Shown here one piece after another: positions 1 to 8,172 of a DNA stretch of 64,000 bases. Location of the stretch: contig JAOMEV010000004.1 in NCBI GenBank assembly GCA_028346125.1, forward strand, positions 30,297 to 94,296, in the 5' to 3' direction. Position numbers and translations under genes: made by a program. Under the pieces are notes generated by a model. The model was not told where the DNA came from. It saw nothing but the letters and a program-made list of their open reading frames with translations, and ran no database searches. This DNA is from Bacteriovoracales bacterium. Lineage in GTDB: Bacteria > Bdellovibrionota > Bacteriovoracia > Bacteriovoracales > Bacteriovoracaceae. Each line of letters starts with the position of its first letter. Position 1 is the stretch's first letter.

Positions 1-750
1 TTCTCCAACTGTCATTCTTTTTAGGCTATCCATCGTGACATTCTCTTGCATTTGAGCAAACTTATCAGGTGTGATAGGCCTATTTTCAATGATGTCATTA
101 ATGATATCGTTAGAAATAACACTACTTAGGTCTATGAAAAACCCAAGTCCACTTTGCATTTCTTGTTCAGATGAAAATATTCCGGCCATACCCTGAACCC
201 CTTTGATATCAAATCCAAGGAAAATATTAGCACCAGGGATTGATTTTCCAACAACATCAAACTCCTTAATAACAACAGCAAAGCCTAGAAGTGTATTATC
301 TTTACCGAAGGATAAATAAAGTTTAGAGTTAATTTTCCCTATAGCAAGTTCAATGATTTCGGTAGGGCCAAAACCACCTATAGGTAAATCATCACCGTTA
401 GGGAGTGTTCCATAGCCTGCAGTGACCTCAGAAGATGCAGAGAGATTAAATTTAATCCCAATTTCATTATAACCGGCTTCAATTGTTGGCCTAAAGCTAA
501 CTTCACCATATTTAATTGAAGTATCATTAGGATCAACAATCGGAAGTTGAATAGATGTCATCGAGACGGCACCAATTTTAAAGACAGAAGAAATAGATAG
601 ATAGACATCGCCATCTTCTAGACTTGAGTTGATTTGAACATCTTTTACAATTTCACTTTCCGGGGATTTTCCACAAGAAGTAAAAATCAGTGTTGATAAA
701 AGGATAATCAGAGTAAAAATTCTTTTCCAATTTCTAAAAATACCTACCAT
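1..750 (-). CDS. Lipoprotein of unknown function, C-terminus beyond window edge
   Basis: The reading frame starts at ATG 748-750 and stays open to the window edge, so the C-terminus is missing. A strong ribosome site (AGGAG, 7 bases upstream) supports the start. The protein begins with a charged stretch, a hydrophobic segment and a lipobox ending Phe-Thr-Ser-Cys-Gly near residue 30, so it is probably a lipid-anchored envelope protein. The mature part alternates short beta-type stretches rich in Gly, Ile and Val, with no catalytic motif that I recognise. A 7-bp inverted repeat lies just upstream of the ribosome site. The next gene on this strand (851-1744) is also a lipoprotein, but the ~100-bp gap holds a candidate promoter, so the two may be separately transcribed. 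Confidence 0.75.
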   Translation of the reverse strand, partial: MVGIFRNWKRIFTLIILLSTLIFTSCGKSPESEIVKDVQINSSLEDGDVYLSISSVFKIGAVSMTSIQLPIVDPNDTSIKYGEVSFRPTIEAGYNEIGIKFNLSASSEVTAGYGTLPNGDDLPIGGFGPTEIIELAIGKINSKLYLSFGKDNTLLGFAVVIKEFDVVGKSIPGANIFLGFDIKGVQGMAGIFSSEQEMQSGLGFFIDLSSVISNDIINDIIENRPITPDKFAQMQENVTMDSLKRMTVGE

Positions 751-760
751 TTTTTTCTCC

Positions 761-779
761 TAAGAAAACTCGTTTCTTA
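761..779. repeat. Inverted repeat in leader of the 1-750 lipoprotein gene
   Basis: TAAGAAA and TTTCTTA are separated by five bases and lie directly upstream of the ribosome site of the minus-strand lipoprotein gene. This could be an operator or a leader hairpin. It is short and AT-rich, so chance is possible. Confidence 0.3.
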
Positions 780-781
780 AG

Positions 782-811
782 AGATTAGATTTGTTTTGAA
801 GATACGTTCAA
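782..811 (-). promoter_or_regulatory. Candidate sigma-70 promoter for the 1-750 lipoprotein gene
   Basis: Reading the minus strand, TTGAAC (806-811) is followed after 18 bases by TAATCT (782-787), about 35 bases before the start codon. The match is fair, but AT-rich DNA gives many such matches. Confidence 0.3.
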
Positions 812-850
812 TGTTCACATACGGACAGCAACAAACCTAATCGTTTAAAA

Positions 851-1744
851 CTAAAGATTAATTAGTTCTGAATTTGTTTCTATTTCATCTTCAAAATCTA
901 AATCTTTAAAATCTCTTTCTAAGATATTTAGACTTCTTTTTGTACGACCAAAATGTTCTCTTTCTTCCGAAAATAGGTCCAGAGATTCAAAATAAAACTT
1001 TCCAAACCTTGTTTTTGAAGCTCTATAGAGGGAAAGTCCGTTATCTTGTCTTATAAGGCGTCCTAATTGATAGCCAATATATTTAGGTGTTTTTATTACA
1101 AGGCTTAGCTTATTTTCTATATCATAGTTTATTGAAGTATCTAGATCTAATATCTGTTCAATATTATTTAGATTAATTTTTAATGCTACCCCTGATTTAT
1201 CATAGAACTGGAAGATAAGTTCTTCGACTTTTAAGGCCTGAATAATGAAACCAAACCTATCTAAAAAGTCTTTACAAGTTTCATTCATTCCCTCTTGATA
1301 ATAATAGGCCAATTCTACAGAGTCGAAGTACTCTATATGGACCCCTTTCATTGTAAGAACCACAGTTCTTACTTTTTTAAAATTTGCCCCAGCGCCTATT
1401 GTTGCATTACCCATGGAAAGCATGTTTAGAAGTTTTAAGTTTGCTTTTCCACTTGTTGTTATTATTTCTTCTTTTTTTGGAATAGTGGTTGTATCAATTC
1501 TTAAAATTTTCTCTTCTTGAATTTTTTTAGGAAAGCATGTTTCAGGAGAAGCTACAAGCTTTAGACCTTTAGGGCTTCCCCCTATGAGTGTCCCAGGTCC
1601 GGCTTCTTTGAGTGGTGTTGTGTAAGTAATGAAGCCCAGGTCTTTTATTTCTTTATAAAGATAATTAATAGGTTTACATGAAAAACAAAAAATTATTAAA
1701 AAAAACCATTTGATGGAAAGGATCGCTTTTAAAGAATATTTCAT
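851..1744 (-). CDS. Lipoprotein of unknown function
   Basis: The longest frame opens at 1813, but I prefer the ATG at 1742-1744, which begins a clean signal peptide (Met-Lys-Tyr-Ser, a hydrophobic run, then a lipobox ending Cys-Phe-Ser-Cys-Lys-Pro). The longer version would put 23 charged residues in front of the signal. The mature part (about 270 residues) is mixed alpha/beta with a basic C-terminal half and acidic tail; I recognise no domain. A purine run (GGGGAAA) lies before the chosen start, and a 15-base inverted repeat sits directly upstream of it. The function is unknown; an envelope location is inferred from the lipobox. Confidence 0.7.
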   Translation of the reverse strand: MKYSLKAILSIKWFFLIIFCFSCKPINYLYKEIKDLGFITYTTPLKEAGPGTLIGGSPKGLKLVASPETCFPKKIQEEKILRIDTTTIPKKEEIITTSGKANLKLLNMLSMGNATIGAGANFKKVRTVVLTMKGVHIEYFDSVELAYYYQEGMNETCKDFLDRFGFIIQALKVEELIFQFYDKSGVALKINLNNIEQILDLDTSINYDIENKLSLVIKTPKYIGYQLGRLIRQDNGLSLYRASKTRFGKFYFESLDLFSEEREHFGRTKRSLNILERDFKDLDFEDEIETNSELINL

Positions 1745-1758
1745 TTTGGTTTCCCCAA

Positions 1759-1773
1759 AGAGACGTCGTCTCT
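1759..1773. repeat. Near-perfect palindrome upstream of the lipoprotein start
   Basis: AGAGACG-T-CGTCTCT forms two perfect 7-base arms around one base. It is GC-richer than its surroundings and lies 14 bases before the preferred start codon at 1744. An operator or a translation-controlling hairpin are both possible. Confidence 0.4.
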
Positions 1774-2016
1774 CTGGTAAGGCCCCAATTATGGATTTGA
1801 CGTGCCGCTTCAACTAACGTACAGGTAGAGCCTTGTTGCGATGTGTAAACTTTATCATCTAGAAAAAATAAATCAACCTGTTTTTGTCGGTTATTTTAAT
1901 TTTTTTGGAAAAAACGTCCTTAAAGGTCACTTTTCTCAATAAAAAAAAGTGGACATAGGAATGAACTAAAGCGAAAATCCGGCTTCAACTTAATGCACTA
2001 ATTGGAGCATTTATTA

Positions 2017-3171
2017 ATGATATACCTCGATAATGCTGCATCTCAAAGAATAAGGAAGAAGGCTTTAGAAGTTCTCAATACAGGGCTTATGATGCATTTT
2101 GCAAATCCTTCGGCTTCTCATAAAGTTGGGAGAAAGCTTCTTAAGGAGATTGAAGCACACAGAATATTTTTCATTAACTCTATTAAAGGTCTAAAGAAAT
2201 ATAATTTTATTTTTACTTCCTCGGCAACAGAATCTAACAATATGTCTATTTTGGGATTTGAGTTTAAAGAAGGGGACGTTGTTTATATTTCAAAATCGGA
2301 ACATCCCAGTTTAATTGCACCACTACAAAAATGCGAAGAAAATGGATTGGTTTTAAAAGAGTTGCCTTTGAATAATAGTGGAGGAGTTGATGAAAATAAG
2401 TTTTTTGGAACTTTGGATTCGAAAACGTGTTTCGTTGTATTAAGTCATATAAATAATCAAAGTGGAGTTATCCAACCGATTAACCGCATATCTCAAAGAA
2501 TAAAAGAAATAAATCCCAAAATAAAAATACATCTAGACGCTACTCAAAGCTTTACTAAAGTGCCCGTCTCTTTGGAAAACTCCTTGATTGATTTTATGAC
2601 CATTTCTTCCCACAAATTAGGGGGACCAAAGGGAATTGCTGGCCTATTTGTTAGAACTGGAATCAAAATTTTTCCTTTGTTATTTGGAGGGGGTCAGGAA
2701 AAGGCTTTACGTTCTTCGACTCAGTCCTATCCCTTAATTTCAAGCTTTAGATCGGCAGCTGAAGAAGGAATTAATGAAATTGATAAATCATTAAACAGTG
2801 TTGGAAAAATATCTCTTAAAGTAAGGGAATATCTAAAAAAAGAAATTCCTAACATATTATTCCCATTTCACTTCGAAGAAAATGTAAGCCCTTATATCTT
2901 AACGTTCATAATTCCTGGAATATCCAGTGATATTATTTTGCGGCATATGGAACAAGAGGATATTATTTTTTCTAGTACTTCTGCTTGCTCTTCCAAAGTT
3001 AAAGGAAGTAATCCGGTTTTTGAGGCCTTAGGTATTGAAGACAAGTTTCACAAAAATGTTCTTAGAGTTTCTTTCTCTAACGAAACAACGTTATCTGAAG
3101 TTGATAGTTTTTGTGAGGAACTTTGCAAGTGCTATAAAGAATTAAGTTATTTGTTACCAAAAAAGAAATAG
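2017..3171 (+). CDS. Cysteine desulfurase (NifS/IscS family), ThiI partner
   Basis: A PLP-dependent aminotransferase-fold enzyme that takes sulfur from cysteine and holds it as a persulfide for transfer. The N-terminal MIYLDNAAS is typical of the family. The PLP lysine is Lys200 in SSHKLGGPKG, and the mobile-loop catalytic cysteine is Cys324 in SACSS. I start at ATG 2017, which has GGAG nine bases upstream, rather than an in-frame TTG at 2002. At 384 residues it has the usual family length. thiI follows after 8 bases, so this is probably the dedicated sulfur donor for tRNA thiolation, as with NifZ and ThiI in Bacillus subtilis. A housekeeping Fe-S role cannot be excluded, but no isc or suf genes are nearby. 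Confidence 0.9.
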   Translation: MIYLDNAASQRIRKKALEVLNTGLMMHFANPSASHKVGRKLLKEIEAHRIFFINSIKGLKKYNFIFTSSATESNNMSILGFEFKEGDVVYISKSEHPSLIAPLQKCEENGLVLKELPLNNSGGVDENKFFGTLDSKTCFVVLSHINNQSGVIQPINRISQRIKEINPKIKIHLDATQSFTKVPVSLENSLIDFMTISSHKLGGPKGIAGLFVRTGIKIFPLLFGGGQEKALRSSTQSYPLISSFRSAAEEGINEIDKSLNSVGKISLKVREYLKKEIPNILFPFHFEENVSPYILTFIIPGISSDIILRHMEQEDIIFSSTSACSSKVKGSNPVFEALGIEDKFHKNVLRVSFSNETTLSEVDSFCEELCKCYKELSYLLPKKK

Positions 3172-3179
3172 GAATAGTT

Positions 3180-4382
3180 ATGGGTGAAAGTATTGTAGTT
3201 AATGTTGATGAGCTGTGGTTAAGGGGGAAAAACCGATCTTTGTATTTCAAGGCCCTCATAAAGCATGTTCGGGAAACATTTTGGCATTATCATGGTAAAG
3301 ATTTTAGTTGTCAAAAAGAGGGTAACCGAATTCTTGTTACTACAAAGGGTTCCTTTAAAAATGATATTTACCTGGCCTTGAAAAGAGTCCCTGGGGTTCA
3401 TTCTTTCTTCTTCGCAAAAGTTTTACCTGTTGAATACGATAATATTTACCCTGCTGTTAAGGAATTGGTCTCTTCCCTTAAAGAAATGCCAAATAATTTT
3501 AAAGTAAAAACTGTAAGATCTTTTAAGAGGTTTCCTAAGAATAGCCAAGAAGTATCAAGGGAAATTGGAGAAAGAGTTCTTTCTGACTTTCCTTCTTTAA
3601 AGGCAAAAATGAAAAACCCTGAGCTTTCGATACAAATTAATATTACAGAAGAGAATATTTTTGTATCTGTGGAAAAGTATTTTGGAATGGGAGGACAACC
3701 TTATGGTACAACAGGGCATTTAATAACTCTTTTATCTGGAGGCTTTGATTCCCCAGTGGCAAGTTATTTAATGTCAAAAAGAGGTTGTCACCAAACGTTC
3801 ATTTTTTTCTATTCTTATCCATTTGTAAGTGAAGATGTTAAAGATAAAATATTAGATTTGTCGTCTCTTTTAGGAAGGTTTCAAAGGGAAACCAAACTTT
3901 ATGTAGTTCCTTTTGGAGATATGCAAAAAAAGATTTCAAAAAGTTGTAGAGATGAGTATAGAACATTACTTTTTAGGAAACATATGATCGAATGTGCAGG
4001 AATCCTTGCTAAAAAATTAAATGCTGAGGCTTTGTGTACTGGAGATTCTTTAGCTCAAGTATCAAGTCAAACAATGGGAAATATTTCTTTAATAGACTCT
4101 TCTTCTAAGCTTAGTATTTTTCGACCTTTGTTAGGTTTTAACAAATCTGAAACGATTTCAATTGCGAATAAAATTGACACTTATTCAATTTCCGAGCGTC
4201 CCCATGACGATGCCTGTAGTTTGTTTGCACCTAAACATCCCATAATTAAGCCTGATAAAAAATATTGGGAAGACTACGAAGAAAGTGTTGATTACACTGA
4301 GGAGCTTGAGTCTTGCCTGTCCAATGCAGAAGTATATAATATTTCCATATGTGGGGAAGTTGAAAAAGTTGAGGCGTTATAA
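3180..4382 (+). CDS. thiI: tRNA 4-thiouridine synthase ThiI, short form without rhodanese domain
   Basis: Adenylates U8 of tRNA and replaces its oxygen with sulfur. An N-terminal ferredoxin-like and THUMP region (about 1-170) is followed by the PP-loop ATP site SGGFDSP at 186-192 and the catalytic cysteine in DDACSLF at Cys346, which corresponds to Cys344 of the E. coli enzyme. At 400 residues the protein ends where the rhodanese domain would begin, so the second catalytic cysteine is absent and sulfur must come straight from a desulfurase. That fits the neighbour 8 bases upstream. The short architecture is known from Bacillus and many other bacteria. It may also supply the thiazole branch of thiamin synthesis, but no thi genes are seen here. 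Confidence 0.93.
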   Translation: MGESIVVNVDELWLRGKNRSLYFKALIKHVRETFWHYHGKDFSCQKEGNRILVTTKGSFKNDIYLALKRVPGVHSFFFAKVLPVEYDNIYPAVKELVSSLKEMPNNFKVKTVRSFKRFPKNSQEVSREIGERVLSDFPSLKAKMKNPELSIQINITEENIFVSVEKYFGMGGQPYGTTGHLITLLSGGFDSPVASYLMSKRGCHQTFIFFYSYPFVSEDVKDKILDLSSLLGRFQRETKLYVVPFGDMQKKISKSCRDEYRTLLFRKHMIECAGILAKKLNAEALCTGDSLAQVSSQTMGNISLIDSSSKLSIFRPLLGFNKSETISIANKIDTYSISERPHDDACSLFAPKHPIIKPDKKYWEDYEESVDYTEELESCLSNAEVYNISICGEVEKVEAL

Positions 4383-4415
4383 TTATAGCTTTTTGGTGGG
4401 ACAAATTTGATTACC

Positions 4416-4456
4416 AAGGCAATATTCGTGTTAAAAATTGTGCTTTGAGTTGCCTT
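4416..4456. repeat. Spaced inverted repeat between thiI and prc
   Basis: AAGGCAA (4416-4422) and TTGCCTT (4450-4456) face each other across 27 bases in the 122-bp gap. No T-run follows, so it is not a clear terminator; a weak leader structure or operator is possible. Confidence 0.25.
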
Positions 4457-4504
4457 AGGTGAGCGTTATGATAAGTTAGGTAGTCTATTTTTAAGGGAGT
4501 ATTA

Positions 4505-6706
4505 ATGAGAATAGTTATCCTTTTGGTCTTATGTCTTGGAATAAGTGATTCATTTGCACTTTTGAAAGACAAGAAATCTCTCCTAGTCGGAAATGTTTTA
4601 AAAAATTATTTGGAATCTTATCATTATAGATCTCTCAGTGTTAATGATGACCTTTCTAATAAGGCCTTTAAAGAATTTGTAAAAAGAGTAGATTACGGTA
4701 AACAATTTTATTTCGAAGATGATTTAAAAAAATTGGATAAATATAATTCTAAGATGGATGATCAGATGGTTAATGGAAACCATTCTTTGATTATTGAGTC
4801 CAGAAATATTTTAATGTCGAGGATCAAGCAAGCAGAAGAGATTAGAAAAGAGATCTTTGGAAAAAAATTCGATTTTACAATGAAAGAAAACTTGGAGTTA
4901 GATCCTGAAAAAAAGAATTATGTGAAATCAGAAAAAGAGTTCAAGAATCATTGGAGAAAAATTTTTAAACAGTCAGTATTAACCAGATATCTGTCTCTTT
5001 TAGAAGAAAAGAAAAATTTAGAAAATGAAAAATCTAAAAAAGAAAAAAAGGAATCTAAAAAGAAATTATTAAGTAAAAATAAAGAGGCCAAGCATAAGAT
5101 AGATTTAGGTCTTTTAAAAATGTCGGATAAGGAATTAAGAGAAAAGGCCAAGGGGTCTATTTCAAAGAAGTACAAAAACCTTTTTAGCAGGATTTTAAAA
5201 GAAGACTATGACGATTACCTAGAAAAATTCTTTAATTCTATTTCTAATATTTTTGACCCGCATACATCTTATTTACCACCAAAGAAAAAGGAAGATTTTG
5301 ATATAGATATTTCAGGAAGTTTGGAGGGTATTGGAGCTGTTTTACAGGAAGAAGGTTCTTTTATTAAAGTTGTTAAAATCGTTCCTGGTGGCGCTGCATG
5401 GAGACAGAAAGATTTAGAGGTAGACGATATAATTCTTATGGTGGCTCAAGAAACTGGAGACCCTGTAGACCTTGTCGATATGAGAGTTGAAGATGCTGTT
5501 AGATATATAAGAGGGCCTAAAGATACAATTGTTAAGCTTACAGTAAGAAAGGTTGATGGCACTAGGAAAGTTATCAAAATTCTCCGAGACGTTGTTCATA
5601 TTGGAGCTTCTTACGCTAAGTCATCTATTTTAAAATTCAAAGATAAAAGTACAAGAATTGGCTATATACAAGTTCCTAAATTTTATAGAGATTTTGATGG
5701 TAAGGGACGAAATGCAAGTGGAGATGTAAGAAAAGAGTTGGTGAGACTCAATAAGTCAGGAATTGATGCTGTCATTCTAGATTTGAGAAATAATGGTGGC
5801 GGAGCTTTAATTGATGCTACAAAAATGTCAGGGCTTTTTATTAAAGATGGACCAATTGTGCAGGTTAGAAATAGGCCTGGAAAGATTGACGTGATGTCTG
5901 ACAATGACCCTAACATTATTTATAAGGGACCTCTTTTCGTTCTGATAAATAGGTTTAGTGCTTCAGCTTCCGAGATTTTGGCAGGGGCCATGCAGGACTA
6001 CAAAAGGGCCATAATTATAGGTGGCCAACACTCGCATGGAAAAGGAACTGTTCAGGCGGTCTACAGTTTAAACCATGGGCCATTTCTTAGTTTATTTGGT
6101 GAAACTATGGGTGCCCTTAAATTGACCATTCAAAAGTTTTATAGGATTACGGGCACTTCAACTCAGTTTAAGGGGATAAAGCCAGATATAGTTATTCCAG
6201 ATCCATTTGATTATGGTAAGAATAGGGAAAAAGATCTTGATCACTCCTTGCCTTGGGATGAGATTGCGCCCCAAAAATATAATGAATGGAGCAAATTTAG
6301 GTACAGGTTTAGTGAATTGAAAGATAAGAGTAATAAAAGAGTTGTAAAAGATAAGAGATTTCAAAAAATTATAGAGAGCCTTCGTTACCTGAAAGACAGA
6401 AGAGAGGATACAACAGTTTCACTCAACCTTGGTGAAACAATAAAAAAAGAAAAGGAAAACGAGGAGCTAACTAAAAATTTGAAAATAGTTTCTGAAAATA
6501 AATCTATTATGGTTTCAAACTATGAATCTTCTCTAAAAGATGTAGAAATGATAAAAGATTCAGATAAAGATAAATGGGAAGAAGACTTTAAAAGAAGAAA
6601 AGAAGAGTGGGTTAAAAGAATAAGATTGGATCCGGGGATCGAAGAAACAATGAATATTGTGGAAGATCATCTTAAGATTAATAAAATAGTTGTTTCGGTG
6701 AAGTAA
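4505..6706 (+). CDS. prc: Tail-specific protease Prc (S41, periplasmic)
   Basis: A periplasmic serine protease that degrades proteins from their C-terminal end and trims envelope proteins. An N-terminal signal peptide (about 1-18) is followed by the helical Tsp N-domain, a PDZ domain (about 265-345, beginning GIGAVLQ) and the S41 core. The Ser-Lys dyad is Ser487 in RFSASASE and Lys513 in HGKGTVQ. A charged C-terminal region completes the E. coli-type architecture at 733 residues, slightly longer than E. coli Prc. A lysine/glutamate-rich insertion lies at about 165-195. GGGAG sits 7 bases before the ATG. The stop codon overlaps the next start (TAATG), so the following small protein is probably co-translated. 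Confidence 0.93.
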   Translation: MRIVILLVLCLGISDSFALLKDKKSLLVGNVLKNYLESYHYRSLSVNDDLSNKAFKEFVKRVDYGKQFYFEDDLKKLDKYNSKMDDQMVNGNHSLIIESRNILMSRIKQAEEIRKEIFGKKFDFTMKENLELDPEKKNYVKSEKEFKNHWRKIFKQSVLTRYLSLLEEKKNLENEKSKKEKKESKKKLLSKNKEAKHKIDLGLLKMSDKELREKAKGSISKKYKNLFSRILKEDYDDYLEKFFNSISNIFDPHTSYLPPKKKEDFDIDISGSLEGIGAVLQEEGSFIKVVKIVPGGAAWRQKDLEVDDIILMVAQETGDPVDLVDMRVEDAVRYIRGPKDTIVKLTVRKVDGTRKVIKILRDVVHIGASYAKSSILKFKDKSTRIGYIQVPKFYRDFDGKGRNASGDVRKELVRLNKSGIDAVILDLRNNGGGALIDATKMSGLFIKDGPIVQVRNRPGKIDVMSDNDPNIIYKGPLFVLINRFSASASEILAGAMQDYKRAIIIGGQHSHGKGTVQAVYSLNHGPFLSLFGETMGALKLTIQKFYRITGTSTQFKGIKPDIVIPDPFDYGKNREKDLDHSLPWDEIAPQKYNEWSKFRYRFSELKDKSNKRVVKDKRFQKIIESLRYLKDRREDTTVSLNLGETIKKEKENEELTKNLKIVSENKSIMVSNYESSLKDVEMIKDSDKDKWEEDFKRRKEEWVKRIRLDPGIEETMNIVEDHLKINKIVVSVK

Positions 6707-6936
6707 TGGTTAAAGTTGAAAATGTTGAATTAGATGAAATAATGGAAAAGCTCGAAAGAATAGAAGATGAGCAAATGGCCGTGGTTCTTTTAAAAGAATT
6801 TAATGATAAAAGCAAAGAGCTAGGAAAACTCATTGTCAATAAAGAGAGTGAGTTACCCCATGAGGAATGGGAAAAACTTTGCCAAAAGGCCAAAAAAGAT
6901 GTTGATGAAGTAATAAAAAAAATTAAGGAATATTAG
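6706..6936 (+). CDS. Small acidic helical protein coupled to prc
   Basis: A 76-residue protein rich in Glu and Lys, predicted almost wholly helical with heptad-like spacing (EIMEKLERIEDEQ), and no signal peptide, so probably cytoplasmic. Its ATG overlaps the prc stop codon (TAATG), which suggests translational coupling. Length and composition resemble small exonuclease VII subunit-type helical proteins, but I see no convincing match and no xseA nearby. Function is unknown. Confidence 0.6.
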   Translation: MVKVENVELDEIMEKLERIEDEQMAVVLLKEFNDKSKELGKLIVNKESELPHEEWEKLCQKAKKDVDEVIKKIKEY

Positions 6937-6977
6937 GCAAACCCTTTTGGCCTATCTTTACACCCCAGTAAATTACA

Positions 6978-7006
6978 TTGACGTATACAAGTGTAACACC
7001 TGTTAA
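6978..7006 (+). promoter_or_regulatory. Candidate promoter for the GT9 gene
   Basis: TTGACG (6978-6983) is followed after 17 bases by TGTTAA (7001-7006). Transcription would start about 10 bases before the ATG at 7024. That gene has no Shine-Dalgarno sequence, so a very short leader is consistent. Confidence 0.4.
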
Positions 7007-7023
7007 TAAGTTGTTTTTTAACT

Positions 7024-8037
7024 ATGAAAGAAAAAATTTTAATAATTAGATTTTCAAGTTTCGGAGATATTGTCCAGTGCATGGGGGCCCTTAAAACTTT
7101 AAAAAAGATTTATCCCGAAGGTGAAATTCACTGGGTGACTAAAAGTGAATTCACTCCGTTATTGAACTTACACCCGGATGTAAAAAAAGTTTGGTCTCTT
7201 GATAAAGGGAAGGGTATTAAAGGTCTGCTTGAAATTTGTAAAATACTTGAGAAAGAAAACTATACTCTTTTTTATGATGCCCATTCAAATTTAAGGTCTA
7301 TGTTGTTAAAGTTTTTTCTTTTTCCTCCATTGAAAAGTTTGTTGGTTAAAAGAAAGGCTCTTTGGATCACAAGAAAAAAATTTAGATTAAAAAGGTTCTT
7401 ATTGTTTAAACTAAGATTAAATTTATTTGAGAACCCCTTTAAAGGCGCGCTTTCTTATCAAGCGCCGTTGCTAAAATTAAAAAGGGCTCCACTTTACCTT
7501 CAGAAAAATAGTTGGAATTTTGATAAAACGGTTGTTGAGAAAGTATCAAGTTTAATATTTGATAAAAGCAATAAAATTATTTCCCTTGCTCCCTCGGCTG
7601 CTTGGAAGATGAAGCGTTGGCCTATAGAATATTGGAAAAAAGTTATTGAACTTTGTCCAAATAAAAAATTTATTATTCTCGGTGGGCCCAAGGATTACTT
7701 TTGTCAAGAGCTCGAAGATTTATTTCCTCTAAGGGTAAAAAACTTAGCTGGCAAACTTAACTTGGTAGAAAGTTGCTTTGCTATCCAGTCTTCAGAAACA
7801 TTGGTTTCAGGTGACACCGGACTACTGCATGTTGCTGATCACTTAGGCAAAAATGCGATAGCTTTAATAGGTCCTACCGCATTTGGTTATCCGAGTGGAC
7901 CCTGGGTAAAAGTTTTGGAAACGAATTTATCTTGCCGACCCTGTAGTAAAGATGGCAGAGGAAAGTGCAGAAATAAAGTTTATCAAAATTGTATGATTCA
8001 AATTACTCCTGAAACAGTATCTCATTACATCAATTGA
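7024..8037 (+). CDS. Glycosyltransferase family 9, heptosyltransferase-like
   Basis: Related to the WaaC/WaaF/WaaQ enzymes that transfer ADP-heptose to the LPS inner core at the cytoplasmic face of the inner membrane. The start ILIIRFSSFGDIVQ is the family's N-terminal nucleotide-fold signature, ALKTLKKIYP follows, and the C-terminal half holds the sugar-nucleotide site region (APSAAWKMKRWP, GDTGLLHVAD). At 337 residues it has normal length. Four cysteines near the C-terminus (CRPCSKDGRGKCRNKVYQNC) match the cysteine-rich tail seen in many family members. The acceptor cannot be read from sequence. No Shine-Dalgarno is visible. Confidence 0.87.
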   Translation: MKEKILIIRFSSFGDIVQCMGALKTLKKIYPEGEIHWVTKSEFTPLLNLHPDVKKVWSLDKGKGIKGLLEICKILEKENYTLFYDAHSNLRSMLLKFFLFPPLKSLLVKRKALWITRKKFRLKRFLLFKLRLNLFENPFKGALSYQAPLLKLKRAPLYLQKNSWNFDKTVVEKVSSLIFDKSNKIISLAPSAAWKMKRWPIEYWKKVIELCPNKKFIILGGPKDYFCQELEDLFPLRVKNLAGKLNLVESCFAIQSSETLVSGDTGLLHVADHLGKNAIALIGPTAFGYPSGPWVKVLETNLSCRPCSKDGRGKCRNKVYQNCMIQITPETVSHYIN

Positions 8038-8099
8038 TCTTCTTTTTATGACAAAATAAAATTTTTGTAGGCAATTATGCCCTTTTTGACCTTATTGTT

Positions 8100-8126
8100 T
8101 AATAATTTATTTTATGCGGCCGATAG
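8100..8126 (+). promoter_or_regulatory. Candidate sigma-28 (FliA-type) promoter for the dipeptide epimerase gene
   Basis: TAATAATT (8100-8107), 11 bases, then GCCGATAG (8119-8126). The FliA consensus is TAAAGTTT-N11-GCCGATAA, so spacing is exact and the -10 element matches in 7 of 8 positions. It lies about 45 bases before the start at 8173. Confidence 0.5.
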
Positions 8127-8172
8127 AAAACAAAAGAAATTTATTAAATTTAATTTATTGGTGTGAAAAAGT

